Shown here in pieces: positions 21,031 through 31,056 of a stretch of 64,000 nt of DNA; the first letter of the stretch is position 1, and each line of letters starts with the position of its first letter. The DNA is from Neckera pumila. Lineage: Eukaryota; Streptophyta; Bryopsida; Hypnales; Neckeraceae. The notes under the pieces are model-generated. The model was given only the letters and a program-made list of their open reading frames with translations. It was not told the DNA's origin and did no database searches. A program made the position numbers and the translations under genes. The stretch spans positions 11,847,001 through 11,911,000 of the forward strand of contig OZ018418.1 in NCBI GenBank assembly GCA_963969595.1. Reading direction: 5' to 3'.

Positions 21031-22990
21031 GGTTGTCTAATCAGACTCCAATTAGTCTTTATATAGGAGCCTTGGATGCCTTCACTAAACAATATGGGAT
21101 AAAGGTTGCAACATTCTAATCAAAGGCATGTCAGAATGTTTGAGGTTGCTAGCCTGGAAGGGAATTTCCATTCCAGGAAAATATAACCAAATTAGTTTTT
21201 TCTTGTCTTTGTTAAATGACTTTTAGATTCTTTTCAATTCAATAATTGAATGAAATTTGAACATCATGAAGGCTTCTTCATGTCTTTAAAATAATAGAGG
21301 TTAAAAGAAATTAATTGTTATGTTTGAGTAGATGGAATTCTAAATCAAAATAGGCCAAAAAAATTTAAAAAAATGGAGACTTACATTTAACTAGTCTTAA
21401 AACTTTTTTATCTATGGATAAAAAATTGGATTATGAGTGATCCCACATATTAACAAGGTTTGGACGTAGCCTAAATTACTTCTAATTATGCACCTCTAAA
21501 ATGTGGCAATGTAAAACATATCCACCAAATTCATCTATATGTTCAAGTCTAAATTCCTTTTTAAAGAAAAATGGGAACAAAATTTTAAAAAAATTGGAGA
21601 GCTAAGTCCTTTGCTTCTTAAATCTTTCAACCACAAATTAAAATTGATCTCGTGACATATATTAATAGGATTTGGCCATGACCTACATTACTTAAATATG
21701 CACATATAAAATGTGGCAATTCATAGATCTTTGACATCATCAAATTAATCTAGATATATTTTAAGTCTAGATTCCTTTATAGAAAAAAAGGGGAGAAAAT
21801 AAAAAACTAAGGAGCTAAGTTGTTTGCTTTTTAAATCTTTAACCCACAAATTAAAATTGATCCCGTGACATGTATAAATAGGGTTTAGCCATGACCTACA
21901 TTACTTATATGCACATGTAAAATATGGCAATTCATAGATCTTTGACATCATCAAATTAATTTAGATATATATTTTAAATCAAGATTCCTTTATAAAAAAA
22001 ATGGAGAGCAAATAAAAAAAATGGGGAGCTAAGTTCTTTGCTTTTTAAATCTTTAATCCACAAATTAAAATGGATCCCGTGACATGTATTAATAGAGTTT
22101 GGCCATGACCTACATTACTTATATGCACATGTAAAATGTGGCAATACATAGATCTTTGACATCATCAAATTAATCTAAATATATTTTAAGCCAAGATTCC
22201 TTTAAAAAAAAAATGGGGAGCAAATAAAAAAAATAAGGAGCTAAATTGTTTGCTTTTTAAATCTTTAACCCACAAATTAAAATTGATCTCGTGACATGTA
22301 TTAATAGGATTTAGCCATGACCTACATTACTTAAATATGCACATGTAAAATGTGGCAATTCATAGATCTTTGACACCATCAAATTAATCTAGATATATTT
22401 TAAGTCTAGACTCCTTTATAAAAAAGATGGGGAGCAAATAAAAAAAATGGAGAGCTTAGAATTTGTTTTCTTTTATAATCTTTAATCCACATATCAAAAA
22501 TTGGATTCAAGATAATTGACCCCAAATACATAAATTACCTTGAATTATGTCTACATATAAAATGTGGCAATAGATCACATGGATCTACCAAATTAATCTA
22601 TGTTCAAGTTGATTCCTTTATATAAAAAATGGGGAGCAAATAAAATAAATGGGGAGTTAAGTTGTAACTTGCGTTTTAAATCTTTCAGTTCCTATAGATC
22701 AGAAATTGAAATCAAGATTGATCCCACGTATTAATAGGGTTTGGCCATGACCTACATTACTTATGCACATATAAAATGTGGCAATAGATCTATCACATCC
22801 ACCAGATTAATCTATATTCAAGTCTAGATTCTTTTTTAAAGAAAGATGTGGAGCAAATAAAAAAAATGGGGAGCTAATTTCTTTGCTTTTTAATTCTTTA
22901 GTCTATACCAGAAAAAAAATTGGATTCAAGATTGAAACTACATATGAATAGCGTTTGACCATTAATTAAAATTTGGATGCACATATAAAA

Positions 22991-23169
22991 TCCCAATTGT
23001 CATGGGATATTTGAAGGTTTCTAATCTATATTGTTATTTATGGAGCTTTTATTGACTGCTCTAAGAAATTCTACCTATTAGTGTAGATTCATTTCAAGAA
23101 TTACCTTTTCATTTTCTCTCTCCATTTTTCATATTTGTCTTAATACATAAAGATAAACAAAATCTAATT
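22991..23169. other. No gene recognised
   Basis: AT-rich spacer between the satellite and the 82-bp repeats. Confidence 0.4.
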
Positions 23170-23410
23170 GGTTAACAAGGCAAATTGGCCATTTTGCCTT
23201 AGCTGATTTTTAAGAGAGGGGAAGGCCACACAGCCTCTTTTATATTCAATCTATTAACATGCAAATTAGCCATTTTGCCGTAGTTGATTTTCAAGAGAAA
23301 GTTGTGCCACGCAGCCTTTTTTATATTCAATCTGTTAACAAGGCAAATTAGCCGTTTTGCTTTAGCAGATTTTTAAAAGAGGGAAAGGCAACCTTTTTTA
23401 TATACAATCT
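23170..23410. repeat. Three 82-bp tandem units
   Basis: Each unit reads TTAACAAGGCAAATTAGCC, ATTTTGCCTTAGCTGATTTT, AAGAGAGGGAAAGGCCAC, GCAGCCTTTTTTATATTCAATCT (last in part). CAAATT anchors are at 23181, 23262 and 23344. Confidence 0.8.
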
Positions 23411-23810
23411 TTGGATGCTCTAAGGCAATTCAAATCAATTCCGCCACTCATAAGCATACACAATCAAGCTTGTTAATGCCGGTGAATCTTTCAAATTTGG
23501 CAAGTGGGTTGTTAGTTTGAATTTGCTTTGATCCAGTGTTATGTTTGGCAATATCTGTCAGAAAATTGCATCCCCATTGGCCTAAATATCCACTACTAAT
23601 TACTCATGCATCATCCCAAACCAAAGGTCTAGATCAAACGCACTAATGTACAGAAAGTACAAAGTTGTACTCTGCATTCGGGAAAGTATAGAAGGTTTTT
23701 GCCAAAAATGCATGGGTCTAGTGTACTTACACCCTCCGGCAGAGTTGTCTAGCCACACTATGACAAGCTATGGAGGCTGCCCAGAATTATAAGGATTCCG
23801 CCTAATCACT

Positions 23811-24674
23811 TTGGAATGCTTTGTAGAAAAAGGTGAGAGGAAGAGCAAGAAACATGCAGAGAAAACCAGAAGGAGGAGGAAGTACTCTGATAGCTTGAGT
23901 TCAAGCAGTGCATCTTCCATGTCTTCATCCTCATCGGAGAATTTAGAGACTGATCATGGAGCTACATTCAGATTTGGAACCGGATCCAGACATCATCAAC
24001 ACCGGAGCTTGAAGGCAGACAAGGGCAAGGCCATTGTCAAGGTCAAGATAGAAGAAGATGATTCCAAGAAGATGATGAAGAGCATCCAAGAATTGCTTGA
24101 GGCCATTAAAGTCAACATGGCCAAAAACCAGATTCCAAGGAGGACTGTTCCCACAAGCAGAGCAAATGTTTGTTGCCCAAGATGTGGAGAGGTAGGACAT
24201 TTTCCAAATGAGTGTAATAGACCCTATATTAAATGGGTCTCTTACGTGAATCCGGGAGAAGTCTACATCACCATGCTGGAGGATGAGGAAGAAGAGGATC
24301 TGAATCCTGGTTTTCAGATCCAGCCTACTTATGGGCGAGGAAGACCTCTGCAGCAGTTGATGAGAGCCAACATCATTCCGAGATCTGTTCCAATAGGGAT
24401 GAATCCAGGTATTATATCTCAGCCAAAACCTCATGGGTTTTGCTTTAATTGCGGAAGTCCGGGTCACTATGCCAATACTTGTATGTTCAAGGGTGTACAA
24501 GGAGCGCCTATGATTTTACCATGTCAAAATTGTTATGAGTATGGTCATAATGTTTTCGAATGTCAAAAACTGCAGCAGCATAGGGTAATCTACAAACAAG
24601 TAGAGGCTCCTCCTAGTGATCAGACAGCACTCAACTGTGGATCTAAAATCAAAATTGAGAATCTAGATAAATGA
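23811..24674 (+). CDS. Gag-like nucleocapsid protein with three CCHC zinc knuckles
   Basis: The open frame begins at a TTG; the true N-terminus is probably further upstream or lost. Residues 1-45 are basic and serine-rich (ERKSKKHAEKTRRRRKY, then a run of SSS). A helical segment (KKMMKSIQELLEAIKVNMAK, residues about 80-100) follows. Three CX2CX4HX4C knuckles are complete: CCPRCGEVGHFPNEC, CFNCGSPGHYANTC and CQNCYEYGHNVFEC. Three such knuckles indicate single-strand nucleic acid binding, as in gag nucleocapsid of Ty3/gypsy- or Ty1/copia-type elements; cellular CCHC proteins are an alternative. It stops at TGA (24672-24674), but the frame continues open to 24962. No protease, reverse transcriptase or integrase follows, so this is a gag remnant or a gag-only element. 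Confidence 0.75.
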   Translation: MECFVEKGERKSKKHAEKTRRRRKYSDSLSSSSASSMSSSSSENLETDHGATFRFGTGSRHHQHRSLKADKGKAIVKVKIEEDDSKKMMKSIQELLEAIKVNMAKNQIPRRTVPTSRANVCCPRCGEVGHFPNECNRPYIKWVSYVNPGEVYITMLEDEEEEDLNPGFQIQPTYGRGRPLQQLMRANIIPRSVPIGMNPGIISQPKPHGFCFNCGSPGHYANTCMFKGVQGAPMILPCQNCYEYGHNVFECQKLQQHRVIYKQVEAPPSDQTALNCGSKIKIENLDK

Positions 24675-24683
24675 TCCGTAGGG

Positions 24684-24962
24684 GTGGGGCTGCTGGATAG
24701 AGTAGGAGAGTCAGTGCATAGAGTAGGAATCTATAGCTCCATCAAGAATTGCAGAGAAGCTAGAAATAGAGGTAGAGTCAGAACTAGAAGTAGAAAAAAT
24801 AGAAGAGAGGAACCGGATTCAAGAAATTTTGATCACTCTAACAAATCCTCTAAATCTCAACTCGCAGCAACCTTGGAAAATGGGATACACCCTAGAGGTA
24901 TTCCCAAGGATATCAGTGAGGAAGTTAGACAGGAACTTAAGAATTCTGAATCCGCTCTATAG
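24684..24962 (+). CDS. In-frame continuation of the zinc-knuckle gag protein
   Basis: Same frame as the preceding zinc-knuckle ORF, separated by a TGA and three codons, so probably one protein with a nonsense mutation. It is basic in the middle (RNRGRVRTRSRKNRREE) and ends with an amphipathic helix (PKDISEEVRQELKN) before TAG. No enzymatic motif. Confidence 0.45.
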   Translation: MGLLDRVGESVHRVGIYSSIKNCREARNRGRVRTRSRKNRREEPDSRNFDHSNKSSKSQLAATLENGIHPRGIPKDISEEVRQELKNSESAL

Positions 24963-25017
24963 GATAGAGGAGTTCTGATTTCCAATTTACCAAGTTCATA
25001 GCCGAGAGTCAGGTTTG

Positions 25018-26590
25018 AAGAAGAATCAAACATTTAAATTTCTTCATTCAATTTCCTTTAACAACTTTTGTAAAAATCCCTACCCATTTTTTTTAATCCA
25101 CTTGCATTACTCCTAATGGAATTGGTCATGTACCATTTCCCCTTGTGGGTTTTGTAGATTTAAAACAAAACGGAAAGAGAGTGGCATTAGCAATCCCTCC
25201 TTTTAGATTTTGCTATTTCGAGTTGAAATCAAGTTCCAAGGATTTAATTTTTCTACTTCAAATGTGAATCAAGCCACCATGATTTGATTTTGCTACTTCA
25301 AACTAAAATGAAGCCACCATTATTTAATTTTCCTACTTCAAATCAAAGTCAAGTCACTGTGGTTGAATTTGGATACTTCAAATAAAAATCAAGCCACCAC
25401 AATTCAAATTAGACTGGCTTGACGTATTTTTTGGAAGAAGAAGGCAAATTAATGACATTTCAAGTATGACCATGATTTGACTTTGAGTTTGTTTCTTCAA
25501 ATTAGAATCAAATTTTACATGATTTAATTTTGCTACTTCAAATTAAAATCAAGATACCATTATTTCATTTTGTGCACTTCAAATAAAACCCAAGCCACCA
25601 TGATTTCAATTTGATACTTCACAAATAAAATGAAGCCACCTTGATTTAAGCCATCATGATTTACAATTTCCTACTTCAAATTAAAATCAAGCCACCATAA
25701 TTTATATTTTGCTCCTTCAAACTAAAACCAAGCCACCATAATTTAAATTTTGCTACTTCAAACTAAAATGAATCCACCATGATTTAAATTTTTCTACTTC
25801 AAACTAAAACCAAGCCACCATGATTTACATCTGCTACTTCACATTCAAATGGAGCCACCATGATTAATTTTCCCACTTCAAACCAAAATCAAGCAACCAT
25901 GATTTAATTTTTGCTACTACAAATGAAACTGAAGCCACCATAATTTAAATTTTGGTACGTGAAACTAAAACCAAGACACTATAATTTAAAATTTACTACT
26001 TCACATTCAAATCAAGAAACCATGATTTAAATTTTGCCACTTCAAACCAAAATCAAGCCAATTTTGCTACTTCAAACTAAAATCAAGCCATCATGATTTA
26101 AATTTTGCTACTTCAAACTAAAACCAAGCCACCATGATTTAAAATTTTCTACTTCAAACTTAAATCAATCCACCATGATTTAAATTTTACTACTTCAAAC
26201 TACAACCAAGCCACCATGATTTAAAATCTTCTACTTCATACTAAAATCAATCCACCATAAATTAATTTTGCTACTTTGCATTAAAATGAACATACTATGG
26301 TTTTATTTGGGAAGGACATTTTAAAATCAAGTCTTGTGCTTTCGTCAAGGGAAAAGTACAAAACTCCATTCCATTTTTTTGGAATATAAATGTTTAGGAA
26401 AAAGTACAAAACCACTTACCATTTTTTTCCCAAGTAAATCTTTAGGGAACACAATTCATAGGGTTTAAGGTGGCCTTGGGTTCCTTCATAAGTGCACTCA
26501 ATCATAATTCACTATTAACTCACATGCCACATTTAATGCAAGATTGTTTCACGGGTTCTAAGAAACGTAGAAGTCTTACAAAGTGTGCTT
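25018..26590. repeat. Segmental repeat, copy 1, with a 41-bp minisatellite
   Basis: Starts GAAGAATCAAACATTTAAATT and ends near TTCACGGGTTCTAAGAAACG. From about 25190 to 26300 it is a minisatellite of some 25 units, consensus ATTTTGCTACTTCAAACTAAAATCAAGCCACCATGATTTAA (shown in its two halves as ATTTTGCTACTTCAAACT and AAAATCAAGCCACCATGA), period 41 bp (for example 25711 to 25752). The non-minisatellite ends are about 90-95% identical by eye to copy 2 at 28311-30655, in the same orientation. Confidence 0.85.
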
Positions 26591-27009
26591 TCCCTTCATA
26601 AGATGCCATATTTCATTATACTTTGAATTTTTTTGAATCCCTTAGTGACCTACCATACAGCTAGAAAGCCTCGGTCAGTTGGTCACCATAAATTGCAAAC
26701 GCCCAAAAGTGCCGCGGACATCTGACTAGCCCTTTATTTTTGGGCATAATAGGGCCAGATAGCATCATTTTAAAATAAATGTCTACTTTTTGCCAGAGAA
26801 AATTAATTTTCTTTTGCCTAAAAATTTTCCTTTCGATCAAAAGTGTGGACAAAGTTGACTAATTTTTACAAAAAAGCGCAAAATTATGATTGAATAGTGT
26901 TCTTGATCCAAAATATGGATGAATGTAGAAATTTTGTACTTCACAAAATTTCAAATGAATGCCATCTTAGTCCCATCCCAAAAATTCAAAAACAAAAGTC
27001 TATGGCAAC
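26591..27009. other. No gene recognised
   Basis: AT-rich noncoding sequence between the segmental repeat and the WCYIDK pseudogene. Confidence 0.4.
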
Positions 27010-27558
27010 CTAGGCGCGATCACTTGCTGAACTTGAATGGTCTGACCACACAAACTGATCATCGAGGACTCCGGGCTTTATATTTTTCCTTTTCCCTAGC
27101 TTGTCATATAAATTTTTGGAAGGGCCCGCCCTGGGAATGTCCTTGGTGGTTGGAATGATGGCTTGTTTCACTCCCTTGACAGTTGACCAATCCACTGTTC
27201 ATCTCAAGATGACCTCTACATACACCATTTCACATATAAACAACATGACTTTGTTCCTGATCACTGAATGTATCTAGTACAACGCCCAATACACTTCAAT
27301 ACATCATTGCACAAATGCGTCATGAGTGCAGTAACAAAGATTTGTCACATTTGTACTAATATGGTGCTTGTGTCGATGATATGGGAATAACTTGTCGATG
27401 TAGCACCACCCCACAAACGCCTTACAAGTCTGCGCTGTCCAATCTCCACAAATTTTATCCCAACCTCGATAGGCCCGAGCGTGTGGATCAACAAGGGTGC
27501 GTCGGTTCCTTTGTTGTTTCTTCTCCTTTGGCTTCAACTTCTTTTGGTGGGGGGCCAT
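27010..27558 (-). pseudogene. Fragment of the WCYIDK gene family
   Basis: It starts at ATG 27558 with a basic N-terminus (MAPHQKKLKPKEKKQQRN), then GWDKICGDWTAQTCKAF and GWCYIDKLFPYHRHKHH. After a stop near 27304 the same product continues in pieces with CIEVYWALY, RNKVMLFI and VDWSTVKGVKQAIIPTT, ending near 27010. The same ordered motifs occur in the longer copy at 54.1-56.4 kb, which supports a real ancestral gene. The later coiled-coil and tryptophan-rich parts of that copy are absent here. No known domain was recognised; cysteine and histidine spacing hints at metal binding but nothing firmer. Confidence 0.5.
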
Positions 27559-27954
27559 TGGATATGCTTTGTGCGTTACAAACTATTAACCTAATATAAA
27601 CGGCTACACTCGGATCCAAGCAAAACAACAAAAGAAATGTGAAAGTCCTAAACCCGTTGTACTTCACATTTACAAATATTAAGCAAAATTTCACATAACA
27701 AAATGTCAAAATCTAGGCCTACATTTGAGTGCATGGACTAAAAGCTCAGAAAATGAGGTGGAAAGGGATAATATATCCCCCTCGCAACTCAACCTCAAGC
27801 CCACAAAGACGCAATCAGCCACTTCAAAGTGGATGATTAGGCAGTGCGCAGAGCCAAGAGTAGGGACCTCGATTGCTAGTCCAGATTATATAGCCAAAGT
27901 CGCCCGGGGGTGCGTACGGGTAAAGGAGCGTGCGGATCAAAATCTAGGCAACCG
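27559..27954. other. No gene recognised
   Basis: Upstream flank of the WCYIDK fragment. No TATA box comparable to the other copy was found. Confidence 0.35.
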
Positions 27955-28240
27955 CGGATAGAAGGCGACCTCTGGTACCGTGGGCAAACGCGGGTCCAGT
28001 GCTGACGACCTTGGGTATACAAAAAGAGACCTCGGGCATCCAGAAGGCAAACACGGGTCCAGTGTTGGTGACCTCAGGTACACAGAAAGCAACCTCGGGC
28101 ATCCAGAAGGCGACCTCGAGTAGGCAAAAGGCAACTGCGGGTACAAATTTATTGAATGTAACTGGTTAGCGGATTGGTGACCTCGGGTGTGCTGCGACCC
28201 CGCATTTGTCGACCGTGGGTAGGGCGACCTTGGGTCCAAT
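27955..28240. repeat. GC-rich GACCTCGGGTATCCAGAAGG repeat
   Basis: Roughly a dozen units of about 20-25 bp, each with GCGACCTCGGGYA or GCAAACGCGGGTCCAGTG. It stands out from the AT-rich surroundings. The 100-codon minus-strand frame here (repeating PRSxxVYPRS) is a by-product of the repeat. Confidence 0.75.
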
Positions 28241-28310
28241 TTTCCCAGAACGATTTCAAATTTGGGAGGTCACTCCAATTATGACTTTCTTTGAATTTGG
28301 TCAACCTTAA

Positions 28311-30655
28311 AGAAGAATCAAACATTTAAATTTCTTCATTCAATTTCCTTTAACAACTTCTGTAAAATATCCCTACATTTTTTTTCTTTAACCCACTTGC
28401 ACTACTTCTAATGGAATTGGTCATGTGCCATTCCCCCCCGTGGGTTTTTTAGATTTAAAACAAAATGGAAAGAGAGTGGCATTAGCAATCCCTCCTTTTA
28501 GATTTTGCTATTTCGAGTTGAAATCAAGTTCCAAAGATTTAATTTTTCTACTTCAAATATGAATCAAGCCACCATGATTTGATTTTGCTACTTCAAACTA
28601 AAATAAAGCCACCATTATTTAATTTTCCTACTTCAAATCAAAGCCAAGCCACCGTGGTTGAATTTGGATACTTCAAATAAAAATCAAGCCACTAGAATTT
28701 AAATTAGACTACTTCAAAATTAAATCAATCCCCCATGATTTAAATTTTGCTACTTCAAACTAAAAGGAAGCCACCATGAATAAATTTTTCTACTTCAAAC
28801 TAAATTCACGGCACCGTTATTTAAATTTAGCTACTTCAAATTAAAATCAAGCCACGATTACACAAATTAGACTACTTTAAACTAAAATCAATCCATCATT
28901 ATTCAAATTAGACTACTTCAAACTATAATCAATTCACCAAGAAAAAAATTTTGTACTTCAAACTATAACCAAGCCACCATGATTTATTTCTTGTTACTTC
29001 AAACTAAAACCAAGCCATCATGATTTAATTTTTGTTTCTTCAAACCAAAAGGAAGCCACTATGAATTAATTTTGGTACTTCAAACTAAATTTACGCCACC
29101 ATTACTTAAATTTTGCTACTTCAAATTAACCCCTAAAGGACCGGTTGTCCCCTCGGGGGACAATTTGGGTCCGGGCAGGTTCCTACGATCTCAATTTTTA
29201 GTAATACTTTTTGGGATTTTTTGAGGTTGTGTATTTTTGCGAGATCTTTGTGAATATATAATTTTTTTTTTAATTGATGACTGGGAGCAAAAGTTATGGC
29301 ACAATAAGTAAAATTGGAATTTTGCGGGCAGCCCAAAAAAAATCACAAAAAGTCAAAATAATTTTTTTTCAAATTTTTTCCTCAAAGATTATATTTTTGT
29401 CTACATTTGAAGCTTTGTTTCATTCAATTTGGACTAATAATGAGAAAGTTATGGACAATCTTAGTTTTTCGGACAATCTAAGCATCTTCTTGAAAAAATA
29501 AGTTGTAGAATTCATTTTAGAATGCAATTTTGAGAATTTTTCAATTTTTTTTGTTAGACAAGGTTATATTTTCTTGCTAGAACAATCTCACTGTTGGGAT
29601 TATTGTGATTCAATTCCATCTAAAAGCTATTAACAATTTAGATTTTTCTTCAATCTTGTACCCACTTCTACTTCACAATTTTTTAATGAGTGAAAATTAA
29701 GTGCTTTTTTTCCTAAAGTTTTTTGGTAGATTCTCAACTCAACTACTTAATATAAGTAAGTAGAAAATCCAAATCAGTAGTGCAAAAAATTTGAACTAAA
29801 AAGATTCAAAGCCAAAAAACCTAGTGAAGCAAGGTGGAAAAAAACTTGTTTTCTTCACTTTAAATGCATATATCTTGCAATCTACGTGGTCAAAGTTTCT
29901 GAAATTTCTTCCACATATTCATATACTAGTCAAGTATAAGATCTTATGGTTGGATATGCAAAAAAAAACAAATTTTTAAACTCTTTTCTCTTTGCAATAG
30001 AAATGACAGTTTTGAATGTTTTTTGGTAGGAAAATCACCTTGGTCCTTTAGGGGTTAAAATCAAAATATCATGATTTAATTTTCCTACTTCAAACTAAAA
30101 CCAAGCCACTATGATTTAAATTTTGCTACTTCAAACTAAATTCACGCCACCATATTTAAATTATGCTACTTCAAATTAAAATCAAAATATCATGATTTAA
30201 TTTTCCTACTTCAAACTAAATTCACGCCACCATTACTTAAATTATGCTACTTCAAATTAAAATCAAAATATCATGATTTGATTTTCCTACTTCAAACTAA
30301 AATCAAGCCATCAAGATTTAAATTTGCTACTTTAAATTTTGCTACTTCACATTAACATGAAGGACATCATGGTTTAATTTAAGAAGGACATTTCAAATTC
30401 AAGTGTTGTGCTTTTGTGGAGGGACAAGTACAAAATCCCTTCCCAATTTTTTTTTACGTAAATGTTTAGAAAAAAGTACAAATCCCTTTTCCATTTTATT
30501 TTTCTTGTAAAATGTTTAGGATATACATTTCATAGGGTTTAGGTTGGCATTGGGTTCCTTCATAAGTGCACTCAATTCTAATTCACAATTAACTCACATG
30601 CCACATATAATGCAAGATCGCTTCACGGTGTTCCAAGAAACGCAAAAATCTTAAA
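28311..30655. repeat. Segmental repeat, copy 2, split by a 925-bp insertion
   Basis: Direct copy of 25018-26590: same start (GAAGAATCAAACATTTAAATT), same minisatellite (28500-29125 and 30060-30350) and same tail (CATAGGGTTTAGGTTGGC, then CTCACATGCCACATATAATGCAAGA). It is interrupted at a TTAA by the element at 29130-30054. The two copies could be LTRs of a long-dead element, but no clean TG/CA ends were found. Confidence 0.8.
29130..30054. mobile_element. TTAA-flanked, piggyBac-like non-autonomous element
   Basis: 925 bp bounded by a perfect 13-bp inverted repeat, CCCCTAAAGGACC at 29130-29142 and GGTCCTTTAGGGG at 30042-30054. TTAA lies on both sides (29126-29129 and 30055-30058). The insertion splits the 41-bp minisatellite, so the empty site is known from neighbouring units. 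Just inside the left end is a perfect hairpin, TTGTCCCC-TCG-GGGGACAA. It has no coding capacity of note. TTAA target duplication with a CCC-starting terminus is the piggyBac signature; assignment rests on that alone. Confidence 0.75.
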
Positions 30656-30667
30656 AAGGCTGTTGTT

Positions 30668-30916
30668 GTGGAGGCTTGTCCTCAAGGTGAGTGGTTGGGT
30701 GTGCCGATCCCTTTTGAGCCGTGCGTATTTGTTCTGGTCAAGCCTTCATTGATCGTTCCAGAAGCTCAACACATCAGGGTCTCTCCCTGCCAGAGAGGTC
30801 TACAGACGTTGGGGGAAATTCAAAACAGGACCGTGCTGTGGAGGGCAGCCGACGTGGTGAAGGTCATTGCGGATCCGCATGTCGATGGAAGCCCATTCAT
30901 TTGTCAGGATGATTGA
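30668..30916 (+). CDS. Possible N-terminal exon of the transposase-like gene
   Basis: An 82-codon frame ending GSPFICQDD. It contains WLGVPIPFEPCVFVLVKPSLIVPEAQHI and CQRGLQTLGEIQNRTVLWRAADVVKV (quoted in parts), whose layout recalls the basic/aromatic segment that ends some plant transposon proteins (a TLGEI..R.LWR type motif). It lies just upstream of the transposase-like ORF on the same strand, with about 140 bp between. The link to that gene is an inference, and the start is uncertain. Confidence 0.35.
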   Translation: MEACPQGEWLGVPIPFEPCVFVLVKPSLIVPEAQHIRVSPCQRGLQTLGEIQNRTVLWRAADVVKVIADPHVDGSPFICQDD

Positions 30917-31056
30917 ATCAGCCTTGAGATGCATCAACTGGATTCATTAGGTGTCCTTCAATCGTCAGGTCGAATTACTTGTTGGAGGGCGGATGATTAC
31001 TTCTAGAGTTCTATCCGCGGTGAGGGCCATGTAGGTGTGACAGTCCTGATGTTTTC

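Larger units (their letters stand above)
19880..22990. repeat. AT-rich satellite, about 210-bp unit
   Basis: About ten to fourteen degenerate units built from the same ordered words: AAATGTGGCAAT, GATCTTTGACATCATCAAATTAATCTA (in two pieces), AAAAAATGGGGAGC, TTTGCTTTTTAAATCTTT, GATCCCGTGACATGTATTAATAGG and GGCCATGACCTACATTACTT. The word TTGACATCAT recurs at 21731, 21942, 22156 and 22370 (spacing 211-214 bp). Units before 21500 and after 22500 are more diverged. No ORF of note. Confidence 0.85.

Noticed and set aside
25190..26300. Dozens of GCCACCATG sequences resembling translation-start contexts
   Set aside because: They are part of the 41-bp minisatellite and open no reading frames.
25018..30655. 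Calling the two 1.6-kb segments LTRs
   Set aside because: No TG/CA ends, target duplication, primer site or coding region of the expected kind between them.
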